DNA of 64,000 nucleotides from Diphasiastrum complanatum (taxonomy: Eukaryota; Streptophyta; Lycopodiopsida; Lycopodiales; Lycopodiaceae), in the NCBI GenBank assembly GCA_029204225.1, contig CM055092.1, positions 60,859,935 to 60,923,934 of the forward strand. The letters are read 5' to 3'. Made by a program: the position numbers and the translations under genes. Shown piece by piece: positions 10,380 to 21,480 of this stretch (its first letter is position 1; every line of letters begins with the position of its first letter). Under the pieces are notes generated by a model that did no database searches, was not told the DNA's origin, and was given only the letters and a program-made list of their open reading frames with translations.

Positions 10380-11950
10380 TACTGTAGCAGAAGGCTGTCT
10401 CTCAAATATTTCGTCTTCTGATTTGTCAGTCGAATGCAAAGCGACTCGAAAATTTTCATTTTTGTGTTCGTCTTCTGTTCCCTCTGTCACTGGTGGCAGA
10501 TCTTAGTACTGTATTTCTAGAACTTCATAGCTGACATGATTACCATTGGCCATTGTCCTGCTCTCATCAAATCTGACATCTCTCATTGTCTTTATAATGT
10601 TCGTGTTTGGCTTTTAGACTCTATAGTATGACGAATTATTGTCATATCCTACCAGGTATCCCTGTTTAGCTTTCTTGTCAAGCTTCTTTCGAAGCTTATT
10701 AGGGATATGTGCATAAGCTGCACAACCAAAGATTCTAATGTGAGACAGGTTGGGCTTTCTACCCCACCATAATTTGTGTGGTGTCATGTGAGGGACACGA
10801 GACTTCCCTGTCTTATTTTGGATGTATGTAGCTGTAGCTACTGCTTCAACCCATAGTACTCTTGGAGCTTTTGAGTAGGCCATCATGCATCTGACAGCTT
10901 CCATCAGGGTCCTATTCTTCCTCTCAAACAATTCGAGATGTATTCGCCACCTTGATCTATCATGATCTGCTCCACTTTGTTGCCAGTGCATCTCTCTGCC
11001 CAATTCACATACTCTGTGAATTTATCAAATGTTTCTGACTTATTCTGAATGAAATACACTCTGGCAAATTTACTATAATCATCAATGAAGGTTATGTAAT
11101 ATTTTGAGCCTCCTACTGAAATCACACTGAAAGGCCCACAGATGTCAAAATGTACTAACTCCAGAATCTTGGTCGTTCTGTAGGAGTCATTGACAAATGG
11201 AGTGCGAGACATCTTACCCTTCAGGCATGCATCACAAGTGGTCGAATTGTTCAAATTCGAGATGCTGACCCCTATTATTGCTCCATGATGACTTGCTTGG
11301 TAAAGTGCCATTGAGTTCATATGGCATAGTCTCCTGTGCCACAAAGTGTCTGGCGAATCATCATGAGTCTAATGCACTTGATCTGCAGGCAGGCGTACCT
11401 TCAGGTGATATAGATTACCTTTTCTTCTGCCTTGACTGATCAGGGTATTGGTACTGGATCAATAACATTGCATGCTTTGTCATAAAACGTCAGACGCATC
11501 CCTGCATCAGCTATCCTTGCCACAAAAAGCAAGTCATGCTGTAGTGTAGGCACAAACAGGACTTCTTTGAGTCATTTGTCTCTATCATTCGTGTTGAGCC
11601 AATACCGTTCACTTGGTATTTGGATCCATGTCCAAGAACAATGAATCATGAAGAATCAGCACTTCGAAAATCAGACGTAATTTGTCTTGATGTCACAAAG
11701 TGTGAGGTAGCTCTTGAATCTAGGATCACTTCTTGTGTGTCAAGTGTTGACACTGCACACACATCTGCACAAATGTAGGTAGCCGAACAATTTCTGTTCG
11801 ATCTCTCTTCGCCCATTTTTGAGCTCTCTGGCTCCTTGACATAGGATGACCTGTTACTATTTTTCTATCTGTTTTGTGCTGATTTGTTCCTTCTTGGGTT
11901 CAAGCGGCAGTCCATGGCTGCATGACCTTTCTTGTGGCAAAATCTTTTGA
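10380..11950 (-). pseudogene. copia family C copy 2: zinc knuckle to integrase
   Basis: Read right to left: a gag zinc knuckle remnant ('RFCHKKGHAAMDC', about 11920), a protease with 'ILDSRATSHF' where the canonical Gly is Arg (about 11710), a pre-integrase 'MWHRRLCHMNSMALYQAS' to 'CDACLKGKMSRTPF', and the integrase core with 'LVHFDICGPF', 'IMIDQGGEY' and, after a frameshift near 10920, 'FERKNRTLMEAV'. The typical 'GYLVGYDNNSSYYRV' end is at 10614. RT is absent. It overlaps copy 1 in content, so this is a second insertion of the same family. Confidence 0.9.
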
Positions 11951-11954
11951 GGGA

Positions 11955-12660
11955 TTGACTTGATTGAGTGATAGGAGAGTATGAGCATTGTTAATGGACA
12001 ATAGAATTTTTGATTTGTGAATCTTACTTCATGAATCAGATATGTAACTTATTATTCATTCATTGGATGATTATAGGTTTAAACAGAATCTTCTTCTTCT
12101 CTACTTTTGATCTTCATTTTTATACATTACATTTATTAACAACCTAACAAATGATAATATATTATACATTATCTATTAAAATAATAGTGTTCCCAGGCTG
12201 CTCACACTGTCTGGGCCCGGGACCCTTTTTTTGAGATTTTCTTCATGTTTTCTTTTTCGGGCAGTGGGTGCGCTGCCCCACGGACAACCCTGACCCTACT
12301 TAGAAGAAAAAAATTTCCATTTTAAAAATTTTTAACCCTCTCCTCTGCCCACCCGCCCAAAACCCTATCTTGCCCGCCCAAAATGCCTGGCCGCCCGCAA
12401 ACTTGCGGGCTCACATCGCTAGTTATAATATATAATAACATATTAAGTATTAATATGATATATAAAATTGTAATATTTAGTAATACAATAATTAACTATT
12501 TTATTCCAAAGGAATAACTAACTGAAATTTTAAATTTAAATTACCTATTGCATTTTTGTAAATCCAATTGTTGAAGCTACACGAAGAAAACACATTGATG
12601 TAAATACAATGCTATTATTTATCAATCAAATAGTACATTCCATATAAATTTCGAAAAATT
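11955..12660. other. Non-coding AT-rich spacer
   Basis: No gene seen. It includes a GC-rich patch at about 12190-12420 with 'gggcccggg' and repeated 'gcccgccc'-like blocks inside otherwise AT-rich DNA. Confidence 0.5.
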
Positions 12661-12812
12661 ATTCTTCATTGTCTATGTCACCCACTAATGCCAAGTTTGC
12701 TTGTGCACTTTCGATTACTTTGGAAGGAATTTTCACAGTCTTTAACAAATCTGGATGTCGACGTGGCCTCCAACTCCATACTATTACTGATGTTGGCTCC
12801 CAACGTTGTGGA

Positions 12813-15402
12813 TCAGAAGGATTGCTTCTCCATTGCTTTCCAAGAATCCTTGTATCTTTCTACAATAGAAATATTACCTCTAGCTATTGGAGCCCAATAT
12901 TGGACTGATACTTTCATATAGTTTGGTGAATCTTTGTCTTGATCAACATCAGAAAGTGTATCACCTAACCAAATTGGATAGACATTCTCATTTGGTCGCA
13001 CTAGCACAAATTGGTCTTTTTGTACATCCATGTGAGGCTTGAAAGAAACTTTTGGCTTCCCTTTGGCTGGTCCGCAGTAGTGTTCATCATCATCATCTTC
13101 TGCTTCCACACCATGTCGATCTTCCATATCATCATGCATCCAACTAGTTTTTGGCCAAAAACCATCCATCAATTGTGTGTTGTTGGTGACATTGACACTC
13201 TCAAGCACATTTGTAATGTCATCCCAATATTTAATAATAGGAGAAATGAATTTTTTGAATGATGGGTTGACAATTTTACTCTCAATAGACCTTCTCCAAA
13301 AACCAAGGTACTTACTTAAACCATCCATGATGTTATTTTGATCCTTGAGAGTCTGTAGAAGTGGTACTGCAAGTGGATCTCCTTTTGGCAGCATAGGATG
13401 ACCGTCAGGATCTTGCATCCATAGTCGTATACCTTCTTGTGGTTTCAGTGTCTTCATTGTTGGATTCATCATGTATTGCATGATAAGAATGCCATCTCTA
13501 ACAAAAAACGAAACTGTAGAGGTTGCTTGTGGCCAACCAATGCATCTGTCCCATCACATATGTACCCTTCAATAAAGCTTTTGAAGTTTGGTATCTCTTG
13601 CATCAAGTACGACACCGGAGAAAAGCACAAGCTCTCGATGAAGACATCCATCAAGTGGCAAAGTGAGAACACACAATTTGAACGAAGCCTTTCTGAAAGC
13701 CTACTGAACATTGCATCAACATCCTCATGTGTGTGGCCAACCATTAAGAATCCAAGATGCACAATCTCAAATATGCCCCTTGCTGTGAGAAGGGAGAGAA
13801 ATGCAAAAACATATCGATTTTTATTTTCAAAACCACAACTGTCAAGTTGCAAGAACAAGACTCTTGGTAGGGCATTAAAACTATCATTTTCTACTTGATT
13901 AAGGCATTGCACATTCATCATTGCATTATCAACTTGTAGTGGAGAAGTTCTTGGAATTTCAAGTAGAGAAGAACCCTCTACATGTGTTATTACATTACTA
14001 TTTTTGACTGAAGAAAATCCATCTACACTCAACTGTACACTAACATTTCTAGTATCTTTGTTTTTGTTCTTTTGCAACTTTCGATGAATATCGTATGCAT
14101 CTTTTGATAGTAGGCTACCAAAAATGGCTTGTTGTGGCACCTCTATAAAATTGACATCTCCTTTAACATCCTCATTTGGAAGATCCAAATGTGTCAAACA
14201 TCTTGCAAGTGACCCCACTGTGAAATTTGGATCAGATGGCCAATATCCCATTGCAAAATGACTATATCCACTCCTCTTATGTCCATGGACTAACATCCCT
14301 GTCAAGGAAATTGGAAGCTGCATGACACAACTCAGGCTTTTAGGATGGGGCTCTAGCCGAAGTATGCATGTCTTTACTTGATCCATTTTATCATGAATAA
14401 TACACACATATTTGCTAGGATCACAACAAGCTTTTTGCTTCCAAGAATAGTACAAATTATGACATGTCATTTGTGCAAGCATGTGTTTTCTCTTTTCCAT
14501 GAACAAATTTGCACGATCTTGTACCACCTTGGTTGATGCCAACTTCATCTGTATTGAAGTACAAATGTCACATTTTGAAAATGAGCTAGACGGATGAGTA
14601 AATGCATGATTTCGATTTGAAAGTAAACTTCTAAAACCATGCACTACAATATATATTCATTATGAAATCCTAAGCTTGAGAATGTGATGTTGACTTCACG
14701 CAAAATATCTTGTTGCTTATAAACTCCTGCCAAAATGAGTTGATTGTCCCTATCGCCCTCAAATGTTGTTCTGCTCCTATGAGGCATAATTTATGCATTG
14801 TTATCCACATAGTCTTGGATAATTGCTTTGGCCATATCCATGTGTTCCCATGCTCGTCGTATTATTCCTTTGTTTCCATGTGTTGCTTTTCTAGTCCCTT
14901 GCTTATAGGAAGCTTTTTACCTGTGAAATGAAGCCTTTGATATTCCATGTATTGTGTACCATGCTTTTCCACATATAGTCCCCCCACAAATTAACATAGT
15001 TATACCTCTTTGTTTTCCTTCCTCGTTCTGTGAGGCTTGAAGCATATCATATACATATGTAACCCTGCCAGACGAATTTTGTTCCCAATATTGTTGTCGA
15101 GCTTCTTCAATCTTTTTCCTCTTCACATGTTGACAACAATTCTTATCACAAAAATCAACAACTGAAACTGCACGAATGCTTTCAGACATCAAGAGACATG
15201 GAATCTTTGACGAATTTGAGTTACTCTCATGTTTTGATGTCTTTCTATTGACCTTTCCAGACCTTCTTTTCCTTGCAACTTGTGTTGATTTTGTAGTATC
15301 AATTTGCATAACTGATAACATATCTTGTTTGTGTAAGTCAAAAATGGTCTCATCCTCCTGTTGATGGTCAATAAGCTTACTGCCATCCTCCAGTGTCACC
15401 AA
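12813..15402 (-). pseudogene. DUF7869-like transposon protein
   Basis: Three reverse-strand blocks form one gene. N-terminal block 14917-15402 has a basic region, a cysteine pair near 'CDKNCCQHVKRKK' and 'CGKAWYTIHGIS'. The middle region 14644-14917 keeps the same frame apart from stops. Block 13469-14644 holds 'FSKCDICTSIQ', 'IIHDKMDQVK', 'LTGMLVHGHKR', 'FLQLDSCGFENKNRYV' and 'GFLMVGHTHEDVDAMFSRL'. After a frameshift near 13490, block 12813-13481 supplies an acidic C-terminus. From memory, the Asp-rich 'D.CG.ENKNR' and 'GHTHED.D' motifs mark the DUF7869 family, common in transposon-like genes. A DDE-type RNase H fold is plausible but inferred. The first usable codon at the right end is GTG, so the true start is unknown. 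The gene is decayed by at least two stops and one shift. Confidence 0.72.
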
Positions 15403-17663
15403 ATCTTTCAGAATGGATTGTAGATTCTGGACTCTCTTCTTGTGAAGATATTGTTGAAAGATTTAAAAAGGTCAAAGCTAAGCAACTTGAAGTAGGAAGA
15501 GCTCCTTCTTCTAAAGTTTATTCTAGTATTTTAAAAGATGCACTAAAGGGAAAAAGACCACATACGTTGGGCAATGATGTTTTTTCTAGGAGAGACATTC
15601 AATTGGTAGAGGGAGATCTTACTTACAGGTATTATGTTGTCTCTGGTCAACACTCTATATTAGTTGCAAGAAGAATAGTGGAGTCTCCAACATGTCCACA
15701 ACATCTAAGAGACTGTTATAGTACTAGAAATTCAAGGATACTAGGTGCACAAAATTATCTTGAAACTTTTTTGAAGCTTTCAAGATTCATGAATCAACTC
15801 CATCAAGAGGTTATGGTAAAGACTCCATATCAAGATGCTCTATCACAAGCAAGAAAACAATGGGAATACTTTGGTTGTCTGCCAAAGCCACAAGAGGGCA
15901 CTCCATAGCAAACTCAAAATGGAAGGTGATCCTTGTACTTAAGCTATGTTTTTTTTTTAATCTTTTTTATTACTAGATTTTAAGTAATAAAGATTTATTC
16001 ATGCATTTCTAAATTGTAAGTGTGTTTATGATATTTCCTTGTCTTACGAAATGTTGTGTAGGAATTCATGGAAGCAATAAAGGTTACATTGAAGGCAATA
16101 AACGCAAGAAGTGACTTGCATATGCTTTTGAGTAGCGAGTTTATTTTCAATAGGTGGTTTGATATTATAGAGAAGTACATAATCGGGGAAATTGCAAACA
16201 ACAGGGGTGAGCATTCCAATAAGAATTCAAATGAGGTTGCAAAAGGTAAAAAGATACAAGTGGATGGTACCACACAATTATCTCCCAGCATGTTTCGTTG
16301 TATTCAAGGGTTGCTTGATGATGAGGTTTTAAAGATACAAGAAATGATATTTCGTGGCACCATATTGTTAAAAAAGGCAAAATTAGTAACAGAGTACAAA
16401 GACATGGAGGATGTGGCTACAAGTTTCAAGTATAATAGAGTATTGAAGAATGGAATTGAAAAGTACTTAAAGAGCATCTCTGGTGAGGAGAAGCTACAAT
16501 ATGATGAGATTGCAAAAAAATACAATATCACAAAAGAGCTTTATGATAAGATGTATAGTTGGAGCAAAGATTGGATGACAAAAAACCAATGCACATGCGA
16601 ATACATTTGGAGTACAACAACGTCTACATTTTGAAAGGCCTTGGAGGATTTTCAACACAGGGGAATTAATTTCATGCTTTACAGATGTGATAGCAGCATG
16701 TGGTGATTCTAATGACATTGGGTTAGTGCTTGTAGACACTACATCACAAGGGCCTCCATACGAGTGGACCACAGATGCTTTAGAAAGGTTGGTGGAATGC
16801 ATTTCTAGCATTATCTTGGGTGATTCTTATGTCTTGGTTGCATTAGTACCTTATGGACCAGTTTTGAGTGCTTTGGATACTACTTTACGACACATTGTTG
16901 GTTCTGTTCATCTAGAGTATGGATCATACACTAGAGGGGATGCATGTAAAAAAAGATACACAGACAGAGGACAAAACCATATGGGATGCTCTTATTACCA
17001 ATGAAGTGTCGTCCATTATATATGATGAAGATGAAAGTGAAGAGGAAAAAGAATCACCATCAAAATCAATGTCAATTTCAAAAACAAAATTTGGATTGTT
17101 TGAGAAGCCTATAACATATGAGAGTTGTGCACTAAGCGGAGGTTGTACCAGCAAATATCCCAAAGACTGCACATTCTTTTCTATGCTTATTTCCTCCTTT
17201 TTCCAGCATGGAAAAGTTGTTGTAGATGCATTTACTGGAGGATTCGCCATGAGAGAGGCCCTACGTAACGAGAGGAAGACATTTGTGTTTGTAAGTAGCT
17301 CTTCTGAGAAAGATGTGCTTGAAAGTTATGCTTCCATGATGGTTGAAAGCTTTTCTGAGGTTAATGCCTTCTATAAAAGCTTGGGGGGGGGGGGAGATGG
17401 GAAGTGCAAGTCAAAGTGCAAGCCAATTACCTTCTTCATGTCAAGCTCAGCCACTGCTTGCAGATTTCCTTAAAGATATTGCTGACTCCTCAAAGGACAT
17501 TGAATTGTTCCATATGCAAGAACGTTATGTTGGCCTTGATGATGTTATTGAAGATCATAATAATAGCACTTTGATTGAGGATGAGAGGCATGCTAAAATG
17601 GATGGTAAAGAGACTATGGAGAACCAAGCTATAGAAAAGGACATAGTACATGAGGCAAGTTAG
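15393..17663 (+). pseudogene. ParB-like plus beta-class methyltransferase-like protein
   Basis: A multi-block plus-strand gene. Block 1 (15393-15908) contains 'RYYVVSGQHSILVARRIVE', which resembles the ParB/Srx-fold 'V.G.HR..A' motif. A GT-AG intron probably spans 15926-16061. Block 2 (16062-16634) is helical. Block 3 (about 16597-17004) has 'GLVLVDTTSQGPPYEW', similar to motif IV (DPPY). Block 4 (about 16950-17396) has 'GKVVVDAFTGGFAMREAL', similar to motif I (FxGxG), followed by 'ERKTFVFVSSSSEKDVLE'. Motif IV before motif I is the beta-class order of N4/N6 DNA methyltransferases. Frameshifts occur near 16590, near 16950 and in a run of 12 G at 17383-17394; a tail reads on to 17663. Catalytic motifs are degenerate. 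The first codon is GTG, so the start is unknown. Family calls are my inference from motifs. Confidence 0.55.
15926..16061 (+). other. Probable GT-AG intron in the ParB/methyltransferase-like gene
   Basis: Donor 'GGAAG|GTGATC' and acceptor 'TTGTGTAG|GAATTC' bracket 136 AT-rich bases holding a T-rich tract. The downstream frame opens at once after the acceptor. The upstream block ends in a stop in its own frame just before the donor, so a small frameshift must also be present. Confidence 0.55.
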
Positions 17664-17808
17664 TAAAGTCATTGTATAGTCATGGGATGGATGCCTTGAT
17701 GCACTCTTCAAAGAACAATTTTCTTTTTTTCTAATGAATAGTAAGTTTAAAAATTTGGATACTACACAAACTATCTTATGTCAATTGTTCTTACTTTTCA
17801 ATTGTACT

Positions 17809-17812
<4 letters not shown>

Positions 17813-17856
<44 letters not shown>
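17813..17856 (+). repeat. (TG)22 microsatellite
   Basis: An uninterrupted run of 22 TG units between the methyltransferase-like and MULE genes. Confidence 0.98.
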
Positions 17857-17857
<1 letters not shown>

Positions 17858-18009
17858 ATCACTTATATTGTTTTTCTTTTAAGAATATATGAAGGTAAAT
17901 AAAGACTTTTAAGGAGATCTAAAAATATATTTTGATAGATTAAGGCATGAAGAGTATGAATATTAATACATTGGCTTATGTACTTTCAGGTTCAACAACC
18001 AAAAAAGCA

Positions 18010-21000
18010 TTACCATGATGAGTTGTTTCTTATTTTAGATTGCCCCAAAACACCAATGTAGATAAAGTACATATGCTTGCAAGGTCTAAATTTGCCTCTC
18101 GTTGTGCCTCTCACGAAATCCTCACAAGTGCAGTTTAGAGATTCTTGGATCGTAACCACGTATATGTTTCCATTTGGATTTGTTGCGAAACTCTGCACAT
18201 GAAAAGAAACTTCTCGATCTTTAACCTTCACATCCTCCTTAACAATGCATGCCCTCATTTCGATAGCTCTTGCAATTCTCTCCTTTGCAGCAATAGAAAT
18301 TGAGTGCCTTCTTCCATGTGTGGGCCTGTTTGTTGCCCATCAAATGGGCATGCTATTCTAGTTTCATGTTCTTCCATACACTCCAACATGTAGCCACCTT
18401 TATTCGGTATGTCTATCTCATCTTGGCTAAGGGATGTTCCAATGCTTACACACCATCTACCTTCATTTTTGGAGGGTGCCATCAATATATTTTTATTCAG
18501 CTGCCATGTATGAGTGATATCAGTGGTAGGACAAAACCACATATATTGCATTGTTTCACCGCTATTATACTGATGTCTACCAAAAAAAACTAGGAGCAAC
18601 AATGGTTTCTGTTGCTTTCCCTACTGTCAACAAAATACCTCATTTCTTTCTACCATCTAGCATGCCCATACAAATTATTTTACTGCCATTTGGTATGCGT
18701 CGGATAGCCCCATGGTCTTGTAAATCTCTCTGCAATAGCACTTGCAAGTTGCATATGTCATTTGATGATGCGTTCACAATGAGACACTTCAGATTGAGTT
18801 GTGCTTTGTCTCGGCACATTCACATACACGATATCGGGCCTGTGGGAAACATTGACATCATCCTTTGTCCAATCAGCCACATGGCGTTTTCTGGAAACAC
18901 TCTTCTCATTGCCACTCAGAGTGGAAGAACTAGAAGACAATGATGCAAAATCAACAACATCACGCACAAGATTGACAAATGGTTGCCCTTGCATGGCAGA
19001 TGTTTTATTGGACGTTACTCTACTGATCAACTTTTCAAGACTAGGCCCTATTCCTATGTGTCGACCTTTAGTGTAGAAAGCATATCGAGCACTTTGCAAA
19101 ATGGCGTTGACCAGATCACCCACACATGCATCATAGAGAGACAATTGTGAACGATAGGCCTCAGCAGCAAGCCAACTACCATGCCAAGACTCTGACAAAT
19201 TCACTGTGGGCATATGTACAATATCATTGTCCTCAACCACTTGTCAATCAATGGAGCACAAATTATGATCTTAGAGAAAATTACAGACAATGAAATAAAA
19301 ATTTATAGCAAAATCTTGCACACTCTCACCACATCCATGTATCTTCCCCAATGAGAATATCTTATGTGCCACCAAGATAGCCAGGCTTCCAATACTGGTA
19401 TTTGGCTAGAATATGCACCTCTTGATCGCCAGAAGGCCCTCACTATGTTGTACTTTGCATTGGCATCAGTCATGTCCACCGCTAGTCTCCAATCCTCACA
19501 TAGAGAAATATGTTTACCTCGTTTGTCTTGTATGATGCATTGGTCTGTATGTTTTTTCAAACTATCTTTAAAATGAAAAAGACAAGACTGCTCACGTCCC
19601 TCCATGGGCACATCATCTTCGCTACCATAGATCCTCCTGATAGCTATCCAATTGGCACCTGCTTCGTCTTCCATAAACCCTCTAAATTGTACTGATTCCA
19701 AAACATGTTTTTGCATGACAACTTTCAGCATTTTTTAGAACTTTACTTGTGCCTTTGTGTCTTCCACCTTCATCTCACAAATAGCTACAGTTTGCAAGCT
19801 TTGTATACTGCACAAGGAAGTTCTAATTCTTAGATAGATAGCAATTGGTTAGAATGATATGAAAAGAAATCGTCCAATGGAATATACAGACCTAAGATCA
19901 TAAACATGGGCTGCCATTGTGGTCCAGCCACGTATTCTTTTAACATGATCAAAACATATCCATGAGTGTTTCAGCACACCACCCTTCTGCATTTGTTTGA
20001 CAATAGTCACACCTGAAGCTGGTCCAACAGCAGACATCTTGAAGATAAAACATCTTTCATTATTGATATCTGAAACCTGTCCAGGGAACAAGGATCCTTG
20101 GAAATGGTCATACTGAAACTTCTTTTTAAGTTTTAGAATGGAATCCATGGAATCCATGTTGGGTTGAAGTCATTTATCCACTTTCTCAACCTAACATTAT
20201 CCAGTGAAAGAACCTTTCATTAGCACACAACAGAACATGCAGAACGTATGTTAAAAAAAAACGATAATGAAAACAATCCAGGTAGATAAATTTTTCTATA
20301 CCACCTTCTTTGATTCGTCAAGGGTTGTAATTGGTCCAACATAGCTAAAAATTTATCAGCATCTAACATTTCAATCGTAGAGCCATTTTCAAGGAGCAGC
20401 TGATTCATTATCAACTCCTTTGCAACCTCTTTTTCAATTTTCTTTTGTCCAACACCAGGCAATTTAGAAACTTGTCTTCAACCAGATTTCTGACAATATT
20501 CCATGTATGCAAACATTCACCTTCAGCCACGTCATGACAATGTGACCCTAAATGAATTGCGAGCCTTGTATACCGAACATCATGTGGTATAATATAATAT
20601 ATTTTGGTAGGACAAGACCCAACACATGTTGGTCTAAAACTACAATGATAACACAAAAATCCACCATGATGTTTCTGCACAGTACCAAGAGGACAACGCA
20701 CGTTCAATCTTCCCTTCCATTTGGTTCTGTTTGCATTTCCAAAAGATTATAAATTGTTGCAAAATTCGTTCTTCCATATGAAAGAGCCTCCACAATATGA
20801 CTTTCGAACATCACCAGCAAAACTAGAGATAGTGGATGTTACATAACATACCCAAGGGTGGCCATCCTTGCTCTGTTCCATTCCCTCCATTGAACTGTGT
20901 TTTTTAGAAATGTTTAGCAATTCATAGATGACGTCACCATCGTATCTGTTCGGAAGCTCATCCACAATGAGAATATTTTTCACTCCATTAACAAGCTTTC

Positions 21001-21480
21001 GTAATTTGTTGTTGATGGGAAGACTATCGATCAAGTCAAATACATGCATTGTGTCTGATACCTGAGTGGTTGTACTGGAAGGTTTTTGTACAACAGGGGA
21101 CGTGCATCCCAATGTGGATTAGGAGATGTGTCATGATCCAAATTTATTATAACCATTGCACCTTGATCTCTGTGATTGGAGGTGCCAATACTAGATTCAA
21201 GTTGTATAGAAATATTTTTGCTTAGACTATGCTCGACAACGAAAAATTTTGTAGCATAATGTTCAAATGTTCCACAAGGAATCAAAATGGGAGCGATGGC
21301 AGATATTTGAGAGATTGAATGATAGGCCCAAAAGTCCTGATTTGCCAGCGAAAAATGTGTGTTGATCACATCCTCCACAATCCTTGTGTTATCTCCATCC
21401 TCTCCTTCATAGAAGAATTTCGAGTCACGAAACATGATCCTTATGGTTGCCATGAAACCTTGAATTTGTAAGCTGATCAA
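18010..21480 (-). pseudogene. Mutator-like (MULE) transposase
   Basis: Reverse-strand blocks appear in MULE order. N-terminal segment 21031-21480. Zinc-finger DNA-binding segment 20411-21112, with 'HPWVCYVTSTISSFAGDVRK', 'CYHCSFRPTCVGSCPTKIYY' and 'YTRLAIHLGSHCHDV' (FLYWCH/WRKY-GCM-like Cys and His spacing). The start of the DDE transposase ('GWTTMAAHVYD', 19849-20157). The mid-transposase block 'GREQSCLFHFKDSLKKH' (19303-19731), a feature of MULE proteins. A C-terminal SWIM zinc finger 'CTCEDF....CKHMYF' at 18010-18258. Frames change at least four times. One change (18255/18300) is a clear frameshift, since both sides read on; others may be introns. No terminal inverted repeats were identified. 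Inactive as it stands. Confidence 0.78.
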
